DNA from: DASVTR01 sp033855775
GTDB lineage: Bacteria > Acidobacteriota > Blastocatellia > Pyrinomonadales > Pyrinomonadaceae
Assembly: GCA_033855775.1 (NCBI GenBank)
Contig: JAWVFT010000141.1
Location: 5,424-69,423 of the forward strand
Length of the DNA stretch: 64,000 bases
Reading direction: 5' to 3'
Made by a program: the position numbers and the translations under genes. Positions 50,742 through 61,900 of this stretch are shown piece after piece. The notes beneath the pieces were generated by a model, which did no database searches, was not told where the DNA came from, and saw only the letters and a program-made list of their open reading frames with translations. Within the stretch, counting starts at the first letter, position 1, and every line of letters starts with the position of its first letter.

Positions 50742-53624
50742 ATGTTCACTCGCCTCATCCGTTATGCTTTGGCCGCGCTCTGCTGCGCGCCGCTCCTGCT
50801 CGCGGGCCAGCCCTTCGCGCAGGCCCAAACGGCGCAGCCAGCCAAGCTCAAACAGATTATGCCGCTGCGCGTCGGCGAGCTTAACGACGGCTCGCGCGTC
50901 ACCATCGCTTCCGACTCTTCGCTCAACGACTATCGAACCTTTAACGAAGGCCATCGCCTCTGCGTGCTGATTCCGCAAGCCGCTCTCGCGCCCGCCTTGG
51001 AGTCTCTGGGCGGGCGCGGCTTTGCCGACGCGCGACAGGAAAGACGCGGCGAAGACCTCTTGCTCTCGTTCGCCTTGCAGCCCGGAGCGACCGCCCGCGT
51101 CAGCCAGAAGTTCAACCGCATTGATGTCATCTTCAACCTAACGAACGAAGCGCAGCCGACGCAGCCTGCGCGAGTAGAGTCGGTAGCGATTACGGCCAGC
51201 AATGCTTTGCCCTCGCCGCAGCAGGAGGCCGTCAAGAAGGTCGTGGGTCGCTCTATCAATCTGCCGCCGGAGAAGGCGCAGCCCGTGCGCGCCACGCGCT
51301 TCGACAAGCCGCCTGTGATTGACGGCAAGCTCGATGAAGAAGTGTGGCAGCACGCCACCGTCTTCAAGGACTTCTACCAGTTTCGCCCCGGCGACAACAT
51401 CGCTCCGTCGCTGCCGACCGAAGCGATGATGGGCTACGACGCAAAGTTTCTCTACTTCGCCTTCAAGGCTCACGACGAGCCGGGTAAGGTGCGCGCCACT
51501 GTTCCGAAGCGCGATCAGGTTTTCGACGACGATACGGTCGGGGTCTATCTCGACACGTTCAACGATAGACGCCGCGCCTTCATCATGGTTTTCAATCCGT
51601 TCGGCGTGCAGGCCGACGGCATCTTCACGGAAGATCAGGGCGAAGACTACAGCTTCGACATCGTGATGGAATCGAAAGGAATCATGACCGGCGACGGCTA
51701 CACGGTCGAAGTCGCCGTTCCCTTCAAGTCGCTGCGCTACGAGGCGGGCAAGGGCAAGCTCTGGGGCATTCACTTCATACGGCAAATCAAGCGGCTCAAT
51801 AACGAGACGGATTCGTGGATGCCCATCTCGCGCGAAAATTCGAGCCTGCTGAATCAGGCCGGACACCTGACCGGCCTCGAAGGCATCTCGACCGAACGCA
51901 CGCTCGAATTGATTCCATCGCTAACGCTCTCGGAGACGGGCCGCCGCGTCGGCACGTTTACGCGGTTGCCGGGCATCACGGACGCGGGCCGCATGGTCAA
52001 CGAGCCTGTCAAGTTAGACCCCGGACTGACGGCGAAGTTTGGAATCACGCCGACTGTCACGCTCGACCTCGCGCTTAATCCGGACTTCGCGCAGGTCGAA
52101 GCAGACCAAACGGTCGTCACGGCCAACCAGCGCTTTCCCATCTTCTTTCCCGAAAAGCGTCCCTTCTTCCTCGAAGGCATAGACATTTTTCAAACGCCGA
52201 TTTCGGCTGTCCACACGCGCGCCATCGTTGACCCCGATGTTGCCATCAAGCTTTCGGGCAGGCGCGGGCGCAACACGTTCGGCATCATGCTGGCTTCGGA
52301 CAACGGGCCGGGCAATTTTGACGAGGACGACCGCACGCGGATTGCTCAGTGTGAGGAACGAAGGCTGCTCAGCCCCGGCATTAACTGCGGCCTCGACGCG
52401 GAGTTGCTGGACAAGAACGCTTTCATCGGCGTCCTGCGTTTGAAGCGCGACTTCGGCAAGGAGAACAGCCTCGGGCTGCTCGCCACTTCTTACAATCTTG
52501 TGCGCGAGCACAACCAGTTGGGCGGCTTCGACGGACGCTTTCGCTTCAACCCGACGACCGTTTTGTCCTTCCAGGTTCTAGGCACAACCACGCGCCACTT
52601 CTTCTTCGACGCGGATGAAGGCCGGAACTTTTACCGCACCGGCAACGGCTTCGCTTACAACGTCCATTACTCGGTTGACGGGCGACACTTCGGCTACAAC
52701 TTTGACGGCTCAGGGCGGACGAGCAATTACAACGCCAATGTCGGCTTCGTCCAACGCCGGAACAACAATCGTCAGGGTCTCTTCGTCTACTACAACACCG
52801 AGCCGAAGCCGAAGGCGACCATCATCAGCAAGCACTTTCACATCCTGCCCGAAATCCAGTACGACTGGCAGGGACGCATTCAAAGTTGGGGCCAAGAAAC
52901 CCAGATGAACCTGAATTTCAAGAATCAGGCGGACATGGGCGGCGGCGTCAGCTTTAACTACGAGCGGATTTTCGAGGAAGAGTTTGGGCCCAAGCGCACG
53001 CCCACGCGCACAGGAGCTTTCTTCGGGCCGGACAACGAACGCTCGACCCATCGCAACAACGTCTACTGGTTCGGCGACCTGACGCCGAGCAAGAAATATT
53101 CTTTCTCGGTCTTCACCATCTACAACTGGGGCGCGTTCGACTTCGACTTCGGAGCCGGCCCGAAGTATCCGCGCGTCAGCCCCGCCGCGCTCGTCTTCGG
53201 CGACGACGTGCCGCTCGACCCCGGCGCGGGCAACCAGTGGCACTTCGAAGGCAGCTTCCGCTATCAACCGACCAACGCTCTGCGGCTCAATCTGGACTAC
53301 ACGAAAGACCGCCTCGTGCGCCGCGACACGGGCCTCGTCGCCTTTGACGAAAACATCGTCGCCCTGCGCGGCCTTTATCAATTCACGCGCTTCACGTTTG
53401 CCCGCGCGCGCATTGACTACGACTCGCTGGCTTCGAGCGTGCGCGGCCAATTCCTGCTCGGTTGGGCGCCGAATCCCGGCACCTCTTTCTACGTCGGCTA
53501 CAACGACGATTTGAACTACAACGGGTTCGGCCCCTTCTCCGGCCAACTCGAACAGGGCTTTCGCCGCAACGGCCGGACATTCTTTATCAAGATGTCCTAC
53601 CTCTTCCGGCGCAGCTTCCATTGA
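50742..53624 (+). CDS. Outer-membrane DUF5916 / CBM9-like protein 1
   Basis: This 960-residue protein has a signal peptide (about 1-30, ending FAQAQ) and an AMIN-like N-terminal region (about 35-130). A carbohydrate-binding family 9-like domain follows (about 185-370; FDKPPVIDGKLDEEVWQHA, YDAKFLYFAFKAHDEP). The large C-terminal beta-barrel domain DUF5916 (about 400-960) includes NPDFAQVEADQTVVTANQRFPIFFPEKRPFFLEG and ends in FRRSFH, close to the usual terminal aromatic. Related proteins are predicted outer-membrane pores or receptors; the ligand is unknown. Its paralogue follows directly. Confidence 0.92.
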   Translation: MFTRLIRYALAALCCAPLLLAGQPFAQAQTAQPAKLKQIMPLRVGELNDGSRVTIASDSSLNDYRTFNEGHRLCVLIPQAALAPALESLGGRGFADARQERRGEDLLLSFALQPGATARVSQKFNRIDVIFNLTNEAQPTQPARVESVAITASNALPSPQQEAVKKVVGRSINLPPEKAQPVRATRFDKPPVIDGKLDEEVWQHATVFKDFYQFRPGDNIAPSLPTEAMMGYDAKFLYFAFKAHDEPGKVRATVPKRDQVFDDDTVGVYLDTFNDRRRAFIMVFNPFGVQADGIFTEDQGEDYSFDIVMESKGIMTGDGYTVEVAVPFKSLRYEAGKGKLWGIHFIRQIKRLNNETDSWMPISRENSSLLNQAGHLTGLEGISTERTLELIPSLTLSETGRRVGTFTRLPGITDAGRMVNEPVKLDPGLTAKFGITPTVTLDLALNPDFAQVEADQTVVTANQRFPIFFPEKRPFFLEGIDIFQTPISAVHTRAIVDPDVAIKLSGRRGRNTFGIMLASDNGPGNFDEDDRTRIAQCEERRLLSPGINCGLDAELLDKNAFIGVLRLKRDFGKENSLGLLATSYNLVREHNQLGGFDGRFRFNPTTVLSFQVLGTTTRHFFFDADEGRNFYRTGNGFAYNVHYSVDGRHFGYNFDGSGRTSNYNANVGFVQRRNNNRQGLFVYYNTEPKPKATIISKHFHILPEIQYDWQGRIQSWGQETQMNLNFKNQADMGGGVSFNYERIFEEEFGPKRTPTRTGAFFGPDNERSTHRNNVYWFGDLTPSKKYSFSVFTIYNWGAFDFDFGAGPKYPRVSPAALVFGDDVPLDPGAGNQWHFEGSFRYQPTNALRLNLDYTKDRLVRRDTGLVAFDENIVALRGLYQFTRFTFARARIDYDSLASSVRGQFLLGWAPNPGTSFYVGYNDDLNYNGFGPFSGQLEQGFRRNGRTFFIKMSYLFRRSFH

Positions 53625-53847
53625 ACGAGCGCACGGGCAATAAGCGAGCGGACGAAGTTCGATTTCGGGATTTCTAAATTCCAAAATCGGGACATCTCAT
53701 AACTCCTCGCGCGACGTTCTTGAAGGTAAAGCTATATCGCGCGCCTCTTGAAGCCGCATTGACATAGCTGGCACGCGGATTGAACAACGCGACGAGATAA
53801 TCATTGATAGACGACCGCTTTCGACGGTCGCGCGCCATGGGAAAGTC

Positions 53848-56817
53848 ATGCAGATAACGTCATCATCATACGCATCCGGGCGCAACGCGCCACTCTCTTT
53901 TCGCTTTCAAACGACGAGCGGCAGAATCTTTGCGCTCCTCTTCATCTTGCTGCTGGCAGGGCTGTCGAGCCTTCCGGCGCAAGCCCAGAGCGCGCAGTTA
54001 AAGCGGCTGGCCTCAGCCCTCAGCAGCGACCTGCCCGATGGCTCGAAAGTCACGCTCGTCTCCGATGGCCCGCTCAATGATTACAAGACTTACACCGCCG
54101 CCAATCGCTTCTACGTCGTGCTGCCGCGCGTGAGCGCGTCGCCCGCCACGGCGGACTTAAAGGGGCGCGGCTTCAGCGACGCGAAGGCCGAGCAGAGCGG
54201 CGAAGACCTCTTGCTCTCATTCGCCTTGCAGCCCGGAGCGACTGCCCGCGTCAGCCAGAAGTTTAATCGCTTGGATGTCATCTTCAACGCGACGAACGAA
54301 GCGCAGCCGCGGCCATCACGAACTGAAGCCGTGGCGATTATGGCCAGCGATGCTTTGCCGTCGTCGCGGCAGGAAACCGTTAAGGCTGCCGCCGTCAAGG
54401 TCGGCTCCGTCGAGTTGCCGCCGGAGAAGTCGCAGCCCGTGCAGCTACAGAAGTTTGACAAGCCGCCCGTGCTCGACGGCAAGCTTGATGAAGAGGTCTG
54501 GAAGCAGGCGACCGTCCTCAAAGATTTCTACCAGATTCAGCCGGGCGACAACATCGCGCCCTCGAAGCCGACGGAAGTCCTGCTCGGCTACGATGCCAGA
54601 AATCTCTACATCGCGTTTCGCGCTTTTGATGAGCCGGACAAAGTTCGCGCGACCGTCGCCAAGCGCGACAACATCTTCAGCGACGATTACGTCGGCTTCT
54701 TCCTTGACACCTTCAACGACCAGCGCAAAGCCTTCGAGATTTTCTTCAACCCGTTCGGCGTGCAGGGCGACGGCGTGATAACGGAAGGACGCGGCGAGGA
54801 TTTCAGCGTTGACCTCTTGCTCGATTCAAAGGGACTGGTCAACGAGCAAGGCTACATTGTCGAAATCGCCATCCCTTTCAAGTCGCTGCGCTACGAGGCG
54901 GGCAAGGGCAAGCTCTGGGGCGCGCACTTCTTCCGCCGCATCAAGCGCTTTAATAACGAGCTTGATTCGTGGATGCCTTTCTCGCGCAGCATCAGCAACG
55001 ACCTCAGCCAGGCCGGGCACCTGACCGGCCTCGAAGGCATCTCGACCGAGCGCACCATCGAGTTGATTCCTTCCTTAACGCTCTCGGAGACGGCCCGTCG
55101 CGTCGGTTCCTTCTCGCCTGCGCCGGGCGTCATAGACGGTGGCCGCATCGTCAACGAGCCGCTCAAGTTTGACCCCGGCCTGACGGGCAAGTTCGGCATC
55201 TCTCCGAACGTCACGCTCGACTTCACCTTGAACCCAGACTTCGCTCAGGTCGAAGCAGACCAACTCGTCGTCACCACCAACCAGCGTTTCCCAATCTTCT
55301 TTGAAGAGAAACGCCCCTTCTTTCTCGAAGGCATTGACATCTTCCGCACCAACTTGTTGCCGGTGCACACGCGGGCCATCGTTGACCCGGACGCCGCCGT
55401 CAAGCTGACGGGCAAGAAAGGGCGCGACACGTTCGGCATCATGCTGGCGTCCGACAACGGGCCGGGCAATCTCAGCGCGGACGACCGTGGGCGGCTCAAC
55501 GCCTGCCGCGAACAACAGGCGTTCGATATTCAATTCAACCGCTCCCCTAACATTTGCCGCAACGACAACATCATCGACAAGAACGCCTACATCGGCGTGC
55601 TCCGCCTGAAGCACGACGTTGGCAAGAGCGACAGCACCATCGGCATGCTGGCGACGACTTACAACTTCATAGAGAAGCACAACCAGTTGGGCGGCTTCGA
55701 CGGACGCTTTCGCATCAACAAGCAGACCGTCTTCGACTTTCAAGCTCTGGGCACTACCTCGCGCAACTTCTTCTACGACCCCGATAAAGATCGAAACATC
55801 TATCGCACCGGCAACGGCTTCGCTTATGCGACCACGTACGATGTGTCTGGACGCAACTGGGGCTGGCAGGTGTACGGCGAAGGCTACACGCAGGACTACC
55901 GCGCCGATGTCGGCTTCGTCGGGCGCGTCAACTCCAACTTCAACTCTTTCTACGTCCGTTACAACACAGACCCCAAGCCGAAAGCCTTCTTCATCGGGCG
56001 CCACACACACAACTTCACACACTTTGATTACAACTGGCAGGGACAGCTTTACGCATGGGAAAGCGAGAACCTCGTCGAGTTCACCTTGCCGCGCAATTCC
56101 TACTTCGGCGTCGCGTATGAATACGCTTACGAGCGTCTCTTTGAAGACGAGTTCGGGCCGCGCCGCCGCGCCGCCACGCCGGGCGACCCCGGACAGGAAG
56201 GCGCGTTCTACGGGCCGGACGACGAGCGCTCCAGCAGCAAGAATCACTACTTCGTCTACGGCGGCTCGCAGTTCAACAAGAAATACCAGTTCAACTTCCG
56301 CGCCGTGTACCGCGACGGGGCCTTCGATTTCGATTTCGGCGGAGGCGATCGTTATCCGCGCGTCAGCCCTGCGGCCCTGCTCTTAGGCCAGAACGCCCCG
56401 TTCGACCCCGGCACGGGCGGCCTCTTTGAATTTACCGGCGGCATCACTTACCAGCCGACCAATCTGCTGCGCATGTCGCTCAATCTAATCAAGCAGAGGC
56501 TCGTCCGCCACGACACCGGACTCGTCGCTTTCGATGTCAACATCTTTACTTATCGCGCGACCTATCAATTCACGCGGGCGACGTTTGCGCGCGCCATTGT
56601 TGACTACAACACGCTGGACTCGCGAGCGCGCGGCCAGTTCCTGCTCGGCTGGACGCCGAGCCCGGGGACAGCCTTTTACGCAGGCTATAACGACGACATC
56701 AACTACGGCGGCTTCAGCCCGATTAACGGGCAGCTTGAGCCGGGCTTTCGGCGCAACGGGCGCACGCTCTTTCTCAAGCTGTCGTATCTCTTCCGGCGCA
56801 GCTTCGGAGCCAAATAA
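53848..56817 (+). CDS. Outer-membrane DUF5916 / CBM9-like protein 2
   Basis: This 989-residue tandem paralogue has the same order: signal peptide (about 1-47, PAQAQS), AMIN-like region, CBM9-like domain (FDKPPVLDGKLDEEVWKQA) and DUF5916 barrel (NPDFAQVEADQLVVTTNQRFPIFFEEKRPFFLEG). It ends SYLFRRSFGAK. Long stretches match protein 1 nearly exactly (such as LRYEAGKGKLWG and HLTGLEGISTER), while loop regions differ, which suggests duplication followed by change in ligand preference. Confidence 0.92.
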   Translation: MQITSSSYASGRNAPLSFRFQTTSGRIFALLFILLLAGLSSLPAQAQSAQLKRLASALSSDLPDGSKVTLVSDGPLNDYKTYTAANRFYVVLPRVSASPATADLKGRGFSDAKAEQSGEDLLLSFALQPGATARVSQKFNRLDVIFNATNEAQPRPSRTEAVAIMASDALPSSRQETVKAAAVKVGSVELPPEKSQPVQLQKFDKPPVLDGKLDEEVWKQATVLKDFYQIQPGDNIAPSKPTEVLLGYDARNLYIAFRAFDEPDKVRATVAKRDNIFSDDYVGFFLDTFNDQRKAFEIFFNPFGVQGDGVITEGRGEDFSVDLLLDSKGLVNEQGYIVEIAIPFKSLRYEAGKGKLWGAHFFRRIKRFNNELDSWMPFSRSISNDLSQAGHLTGLEGISTERTIELIPSLTLSETARRVGSFSPAPGVIDGGRIVNEPLKFDPGLTGKFGISPNVTLDFTLNPDFAQVEADQLVVTTNQRFPIFFEEKRPFFLEGIDIFRTNLLPVHTRAIVDPDAAVKLTGKKGRDTFGIMLASDNGPGNLSADDRGRLNACREQQAFDIQFNRSPNICRNDNIIDKNAYIGVLRLKHDVGKSDSTIGMLATTYNFIEKHNQLGGFDGRFRINKQTVFDFQALGTTSRNFFYDPDKDRNIYRTGNGFAYATTYDVSGRNWGWQVYGEGYTQDYRADVGFVGRVNSNFNSFYVRYNTDPKPKAFFIGRHTHNFTHFDYNWQGQLYAWESENLVEFTLPRNSYFGVAYEYAYERLFEDEFGPRRRAATPGDPGQEGAFYGPDDERSSSKNHYFVYGGSQFNKKYQFNFRAVYRDGAFDFDFGGGDRYPRVSPAALLLGQNAPFDPGTGGLFEFTGGITYQPTNLLRMSLNLIKQRLVRHDTGLVAFDVNIFTYRATYQFTRATFARAIVDYNTLDSRARGQFLLGWTPSPGTAFYAGYNDDINYGGFSPINGQLEPGFRRNGRTLFLKLSYLFRRSFGAK

Positions 56818-56961
56818 TCAAGGGGCGCGAAATTTTTCTGGAACTTTTCGCGCGCCGGACAGTTAATTATGTAGATAAGGTTTCCCCGAATATTTGACGT
56901 GTTTGCGGTTGCCCTGAAAGTGACCGGAGACCGTAGGTTCTCTAACCGAGGAGCAATGATG

Positions 56962-57375
56962 ATGAGCAAGCAGGAGAGCTTGGATCGTTACGTTCGCCGC
57001 GTTCTCAGGGAGAAGGGGCTGTCCTACGCAGACGTTGAAGAGCGTTCGCGCGGCGCCATCAGCGATAGCTACATCGGCAACATCGTGACGAACACGGTCG
57101 GCAGCGTCACGGTGGCGAAGCTCAAGGCTCTGGCTCGCGGGCTTGATGTTAACGAGGACGAAATCTTCGCGGTCGCGCGCGGCAGTTCGCCCTCCGACCT
57201 GCGCGACTTTCAAAAGAGCCGCTTCGCCGCTCTCTTCGAGAAGTACAAGAAGATGTCCGGCGACGACCAGAAAGAGATGCTCGTCCTGATGGAAATCTTC
57301 GAGCACGAAATCGAGCGGCGACTCCTGCGGCGCGAGATGGAAAAGCGCTACTCGAAAGAGTCGCTCGTCGCCTAA
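56962..57375 (+). CDS. XRE-family helix-turn-helix regulator
   Basis: Three consecutive ATGs occur; I choose the third because GAGGAG lies 8 nt upstream of it. The 137-residue protein has an N-terminal XRE helix-turn-helix (about 3-60; YVRRVLREKGLSYADVEERSRGAISDSYIGNIVTNTVGSVTVAKLKALARGLDVNEDEIF) and a C-terminal helical domain (about 75-130) with charged residues suited to dimerisation. It follows the two DUF5916 genes and could control them, but that is by proximity only. Confidence 0.88.
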   Translation: MSKQESLDRYVRRVLREKGLSYADVEERSRGAISDSYIGNIVTNTVGSVTVAKLKALARGLDVNEDEIFAVARGSSPSDLRDFQKSRFAALFEKYKKMSGDDQKEMLVLMEIFEHEIERRLLRREMEKRYSKESLVA

Positions 57376-57625
57376 GCGAACGAGCGCTTTTCTCCGGCTC
57401 AGGAAATTCGTCACGGCTTCTCGGATATTTTCTCTCATTCTGCGCTTCCTTCAACGCGCGCGGCCTGCGCGCGCGTTCCTTGCGCCGTCCACATTCCCGG
57501 CTCGCTTTTCGTCTCCAACACACGGCTTTGATAATCACGCGCTCAAAAAAATAGCGGCGCGCGTGTTAGACTATCAATCTTACAGCTATCGTTGAGATGA
57601 CACCGCCAACGCTTTTCAAAATCGG

Positions 57626-58867
57626 ATGAGAAACACTGTGGGCCGTTTAGCAGGGCTGCGAAGAAATTCATCTTTTCAGATGGTCGCCGGGCTGTTCCTG
57701 CTCGTCGTCTTCGGCCTGACGGCGTGCAAGAGCGATTATCCTTCGTCTGCGCAGCAGCGCGCGGGCGATGACGCGAAGGCCGCGAAGACGGTCAAGACGG
57801 CGGCGGTCGTCGAGATGCCGATGGGCCAGACTTTGACGGTCAGCGGCGCGCTGGCGGCGCAGGATCAAGCGACGGTCAGCGTCAAAGCTCCGGGCCGCCT
57901 GCGCGTCATCACGGTTGACCTCGGCAGCCCCGTGCGGCGCGGGCAGATGATTGCGCAGGTCGAGCCGCAGGATTACGAGTTGAGAAAACAGCAGGCCGTG
58001 GCCGGGCTTGAGGCGGCGCGCGCCCGTCTCGGACTTGCGCCCGAAGGAGCGGACGAGCGCGTTGACCCGGAACAGACGGGGACGGTCAGGCAGGCGCGGG
58101 CCTTGATGGATGAAGCGCGTTCGGCGCGCGGTCGCGCTTTGCAGTTGGTCGAGCAGGGCGTCATCGCGCGGGCCGAGTTTGAAAGAGAAGACGCCGCCTT
58201 CAAGGTCGCGCAGAGCCGCTATCAAGACGCGCTCGAAGAGATACGCAATCGTCAAGCTCTGCTCGCGCAGCGACGTTCCGAACTCGCTCTGGCCCAACAA
58301 CAACTCTCGGACACCAGCGTCTACGCGCCCTTTGACGGCATCGTGCAGGAGAAGCGCGCGAGCATCGGCGAATACCTTGCGGCGGGCGCGCCCATCGTGC
58401 AAATCGTGCGTGTCAATCCGCTGCGCTTTCGCGCCGAAGTCCCTGAGCGTGACGCGCAGAGCGTGCGCGCGGGGCAGCAGGTGCGGGTCACTGTCGAGGG
58501 CGACGCGGGCCTCTACCTGGGACGCATCGTGCGTCTCAGTCCTTCAATCACGGAGCAGAGCCGGATGCTCATTGTCGAGGCGGAGGTGAGCAACAACGGT
58601 CATCTGCGCCCCGGCTCTTTCGCGCGCGCTGACATCGTGACCTCCGACACAGGGATGGCCGTCACCGTTCCTTCGAGCGCGATTACGACCTTCGCCGGAA
58701 TCGAAAAAGTGATTGTCGTGCAGAACGGCAAAGCGGTCGAGAAGCCCGTCACCACGGGTCGCCGCGCCGCCGACTGGACGGAGGTTATCTCCGGCGTCGC
58801 CGTTGGCGATGCGGTCATCATTGAACCCGGCAATCTACAATCGGGGCAAGCGGTCAACGTCGAATAG
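57626..58867 (+). CDS. RND efflux periplasmic adaptor lipoprotein
   Basis: This 413-residue membrane-fusion protein has a lipoprotein signal (LFLLVVFGLTAC, Cys34). It has barrel-sandwich halves around a coiled-coil hairpin (about 120-225; GLEAARARLGLAPEGADERVDPEQ, then LAQRRSELALAQQQLSDTSVYAPFDGIVQEKRASIGEYL) and a beta-barrel domain (about 260-340). The C-terminal region includes the ITTFAGIEKVIVV segment. The pump gene follows after about 110 bp. No TolC-like gene is in the window. Confidence 0.92.
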   Translation: MRNTVGRLAGLRRNSSFQMVAGLFLLVVFGLTACKSDYPSSAQQRAGDDAKAAKTVKTAAVVEMPMGQTLTVSGALAAQDQATVSVKAPGRLRVITVDLGSPVRRGQMIAQVEPQDYELRKQQAVAGLEAARARLGLAPEGADERVDPEQTGTVRQARALMDEARSARGRALQLVEQGVIARAEFEREDAAFKVAQSRYQDALEEIRNRQALLAQRRSELALAQQQLSDTSVYAPFDGIVQEKRASIGEYLAAGAPIVQIVRVNPLRFRAEVPERDAQSVRAGQQVRVTVEGDAGLYLGRIVRLSPSITEQSRMLIVEAEVSNNGHLRPGSFARADIVTSDTGMAVTVPSSAITTFAGIEKVIVVQNGKAVEKPVTTGRRAADWTEVISGVAVGDAVIIEPGNLQSGQAVNVE

Positions 58868-58873
58868 CAGGAA

Positions 58874-58968
58874 AAGAAGTGATAGGTGATAGATGATGAG
58901 TGAAAGACAAAAGACAACGGCTTTACTGCTCTTACTCATCACCTATCATCCATCACCCATCACTTCTT
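58874..58968. repeat. Facing heptamer arrays between adaptor and pump (GTGATAG family)
   Basis: Units GTGATAG, GTGATAG, ATGATGA and GTGAAAG (58880-58907) face complementary units CTCATCA, CCTATCA, TCCATCA, CCCATCA and CTT (58935-58968). They form a hairpin in the transcript joining the two genes and may set the ratio of adaptor to pump. Confidence 0.8.
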
Positions 58969-58975
58969 AAAGTTT

Positions 58976-61900
58976 ATGCAAAAGCTGGCTGAAGTCTGTA
59001 TCAAGCGTCCGGTCTTCGCGGCGATGATTGTGCTGGCGTTGGTGGTGGTCGGCGCGGCTGGCTATTTCCGTCTCGGCGTTGACCGCTTTCCGTCTGTTGA
59101 CCTGCCGACGCTCATCGTGCGGACGAGTTTGCCCGGCGCGTCAAGCGAAGAGATTGAATCGGAAATCTCGCAGCCGATAGAGGAAGTCGTCAACACGGTC
59201 GAGGGCATTGACCAACTCCGCTCCGTCTCCACGTCCGGCGTCTCCATCGTTATCGTCACCTTCAATCTCAACCGCGACATAGACACCGCGGCGCAGGACG
59301 TGCGCGACCGCGTGAGCACGGTCGCGCGCGATTTGCCCGAAGACGCTCTGCCGCCCGTCATACAAAAGTTCGACAACGACAGCGCGCCTGTCCTGACGAT
59401 TGCGCTGTCGGCTGACCGCAGCTTGCGCGAACTGACGGAGTATGCGGACAAGGTTGTCAAAGTCCAGTTGGAGCGAGCCGGGGGCGTCGGCGAAGTGGCG
59501 ATCGTCGGCGGGTTGGAGCGCGCCATCAGCGTGTGGATTGACGCCGAGCGGCTGGCGGCCTATCGCATTCCAATCACGCAGGTGCGCCAAGCCTTGCAGC
59601 GGCAGAACACGGACGTGCCGGGCGGCAACGTTGCGGCTGGCCGCCGCGAGTTGACCTTGCGCACGCTTGGCCGCTACGCAGACCCGCGCGACTTTAAAGA
59701 CCTCGTTATCGCCAACATCAACAACTCGCCCGTGCGCCTGCAAGACATCGGGCGCGTCGAAGACAGCACGAAAGAGCAACGCTCGGTCGCGCGCTTGAAC
59801 GGCGTCCCGACGGTCACGCTCGAAGTCCGCCGCCAGTCCGGCGCGAACACCATCGCCGTCATCGAAAACGTCAAGCGCGAATTGGCGCGCGTCAACGGGC
59901 AACTGCCTTCGGATGTCAAACTCGAAATCATCCGCGACCAATCGCGCTACATCAACGAAGCGCAGCACGAGATTCAACTGCACTTAGTCATGGGCAGCAT
60001 CCTCGCCTGTCTCGTCGTGCTGGCCTTCATGCGCTCATGGCGTTCGACCATCATCGCGGGGCTGGCGATTCCCGCTTCCGTTATCTCGACCTTCGGCATG
60101 ATGCGCGCGCTCAACTTCACGCTCAACAGCGTGACGATGCTGGCCCTCGTCCTGATGGTCGGCGTCGTCATAGACGATGCCATCGTCGTGCTGGAAAACA
60201 TCTTTCGCTTCGTCGAAGAGAAGAAGATGAAGCCGATGGAGGCGGCAAAGCATGCGACCGCAGACATCGGCCTCGCCGTCATGGCGACGACGCTCTCGCT
60301 CGTCGTCATCTTCGTCCCAGTCTCTTTCATGTCTTCGATTTCGGGCCGCTTCCTCTACCAATTCGGCATCACGGCGGCGGTGGCAATCATGGTCAGCCTG
60401 CTCGTCTCCTTCACCCTGACGCCGATGATGAGCGCGCGACTGTTAAGAGCCGAAGACGCAGGCAGCGCAAGTGATGATGAAGAAGACGACGCGTCTCCGC
60501 ATGGCTCCCGTTCGCGTCGCGGCTTTTACGCGCGTCTCGACCGTGGCTACGCATGGCTGCTCGGCCTCTCGATGCGTCATCGCTTCGTCGTCGCGGTCAT
60601 CGCGCTGTTGGTCATCGCGTCGAGCGTGCCGCTGTATAATCTGGTCAAGCAGGAATACATCCCGACCAACGTTGACGAGGCCGAGTTTGAAGTCGGCGTG
60701 ACCGCGCCCGAAGGCATGAGTTTGGCTTCGATGAATGAGGCGATGCTGGCGATTGAGCAGGAGTTGCGCCAGACGCCGGGCGTGCGCGTGGTGCTGGCCT
60801 CGGCGGGCGGCTCGTTTTTAGGCGCGGTCAATCAGGGCGGAGCCTACGTCCGCATCGCCCCGCACGATGAACGCACGTTTTCGCTGACGAGACTTTGGAA
60901 GGCTCTCATCAGCGGTCATCCGCTGGCGGCCTTTCGCGGCAACTACACGAAACGCGACGTGATGCAGGAAGTGCGCGCGCGCCTGCGAAAATTTGCGCCG
61001 CTCAGGACGAGCGTGCGCAACGCTCCCTCCTTCAACATCGGCGGCGGCAACGCCGACATAGACTTCGTGCTGCGCGGCCCGGACCTCGCGCAACTGGCGA
61101 AGTATGCCGAACAACTGCGCGACACTTCTTTGAAGCTCGGCGGCATCGTTGACGCCGACACGACTTTGAAGTTGGACAAGCCTGAGTTGCGCGTGCAGAT
61201 CGACCGCGCGCGCGCCGCAGACCTTGGCGTTGACACTTCGGACATCGCGGGCAGCCTGCGCTTGATGGTCGGCGGCGACCAGCGCGTCTCGCGTTTTCGT
61301 GACGCCTCCGTTGATGAAGACTACGACGTGCAGTTGCGCCTGTCTGAACGCGACCGCAAGGACGCGGGCGTCATCTCGCGCCTGCTCGTGCCGTCTTCAC
61401 GCGGCGGGCTGGTCAGCCTCAACAATCTGGTCAGCATCAAGGAAGATGTCAGCCCTTCGCGCATTGACCGCCTGGACCGTCAAAGACAGGTCAGCCTGCG
61501 GGCCAGCGTCGCGCCCGGTTTCGCTCTGGCCGACAGGCTCGAAGCCCTGCGCGGCGCCGTCAAGGCGATGAACTTGCCGTCGGCTTACACGACGACCATC
61601 TCCGGGCGCGGGCGCGAGTTGGAAAAGACTTTCACAGAGTTCATCTTCGCCTTCTTGCTCTCCATCGCTTTCATGTACATGATTCTCGCTTCGCAGTTTG
61701 AATCAGTCGTGCATCCCATCACCATCCTGCTCAGCCTGCCGCTCGCCATTCCGTTCGCGCTCCTCTCGCTGTGGGCCACGGGCGATACGCTCAATCTCTA
61801 TTCCGCGCTCGGCATCCTGGTGCTCTTCGGCGTCGTGAAGAAAAATTCCATCTTGCAGATTGACCACATGAACAACCTGCGCTCGCGCGGCATGCAGCGC

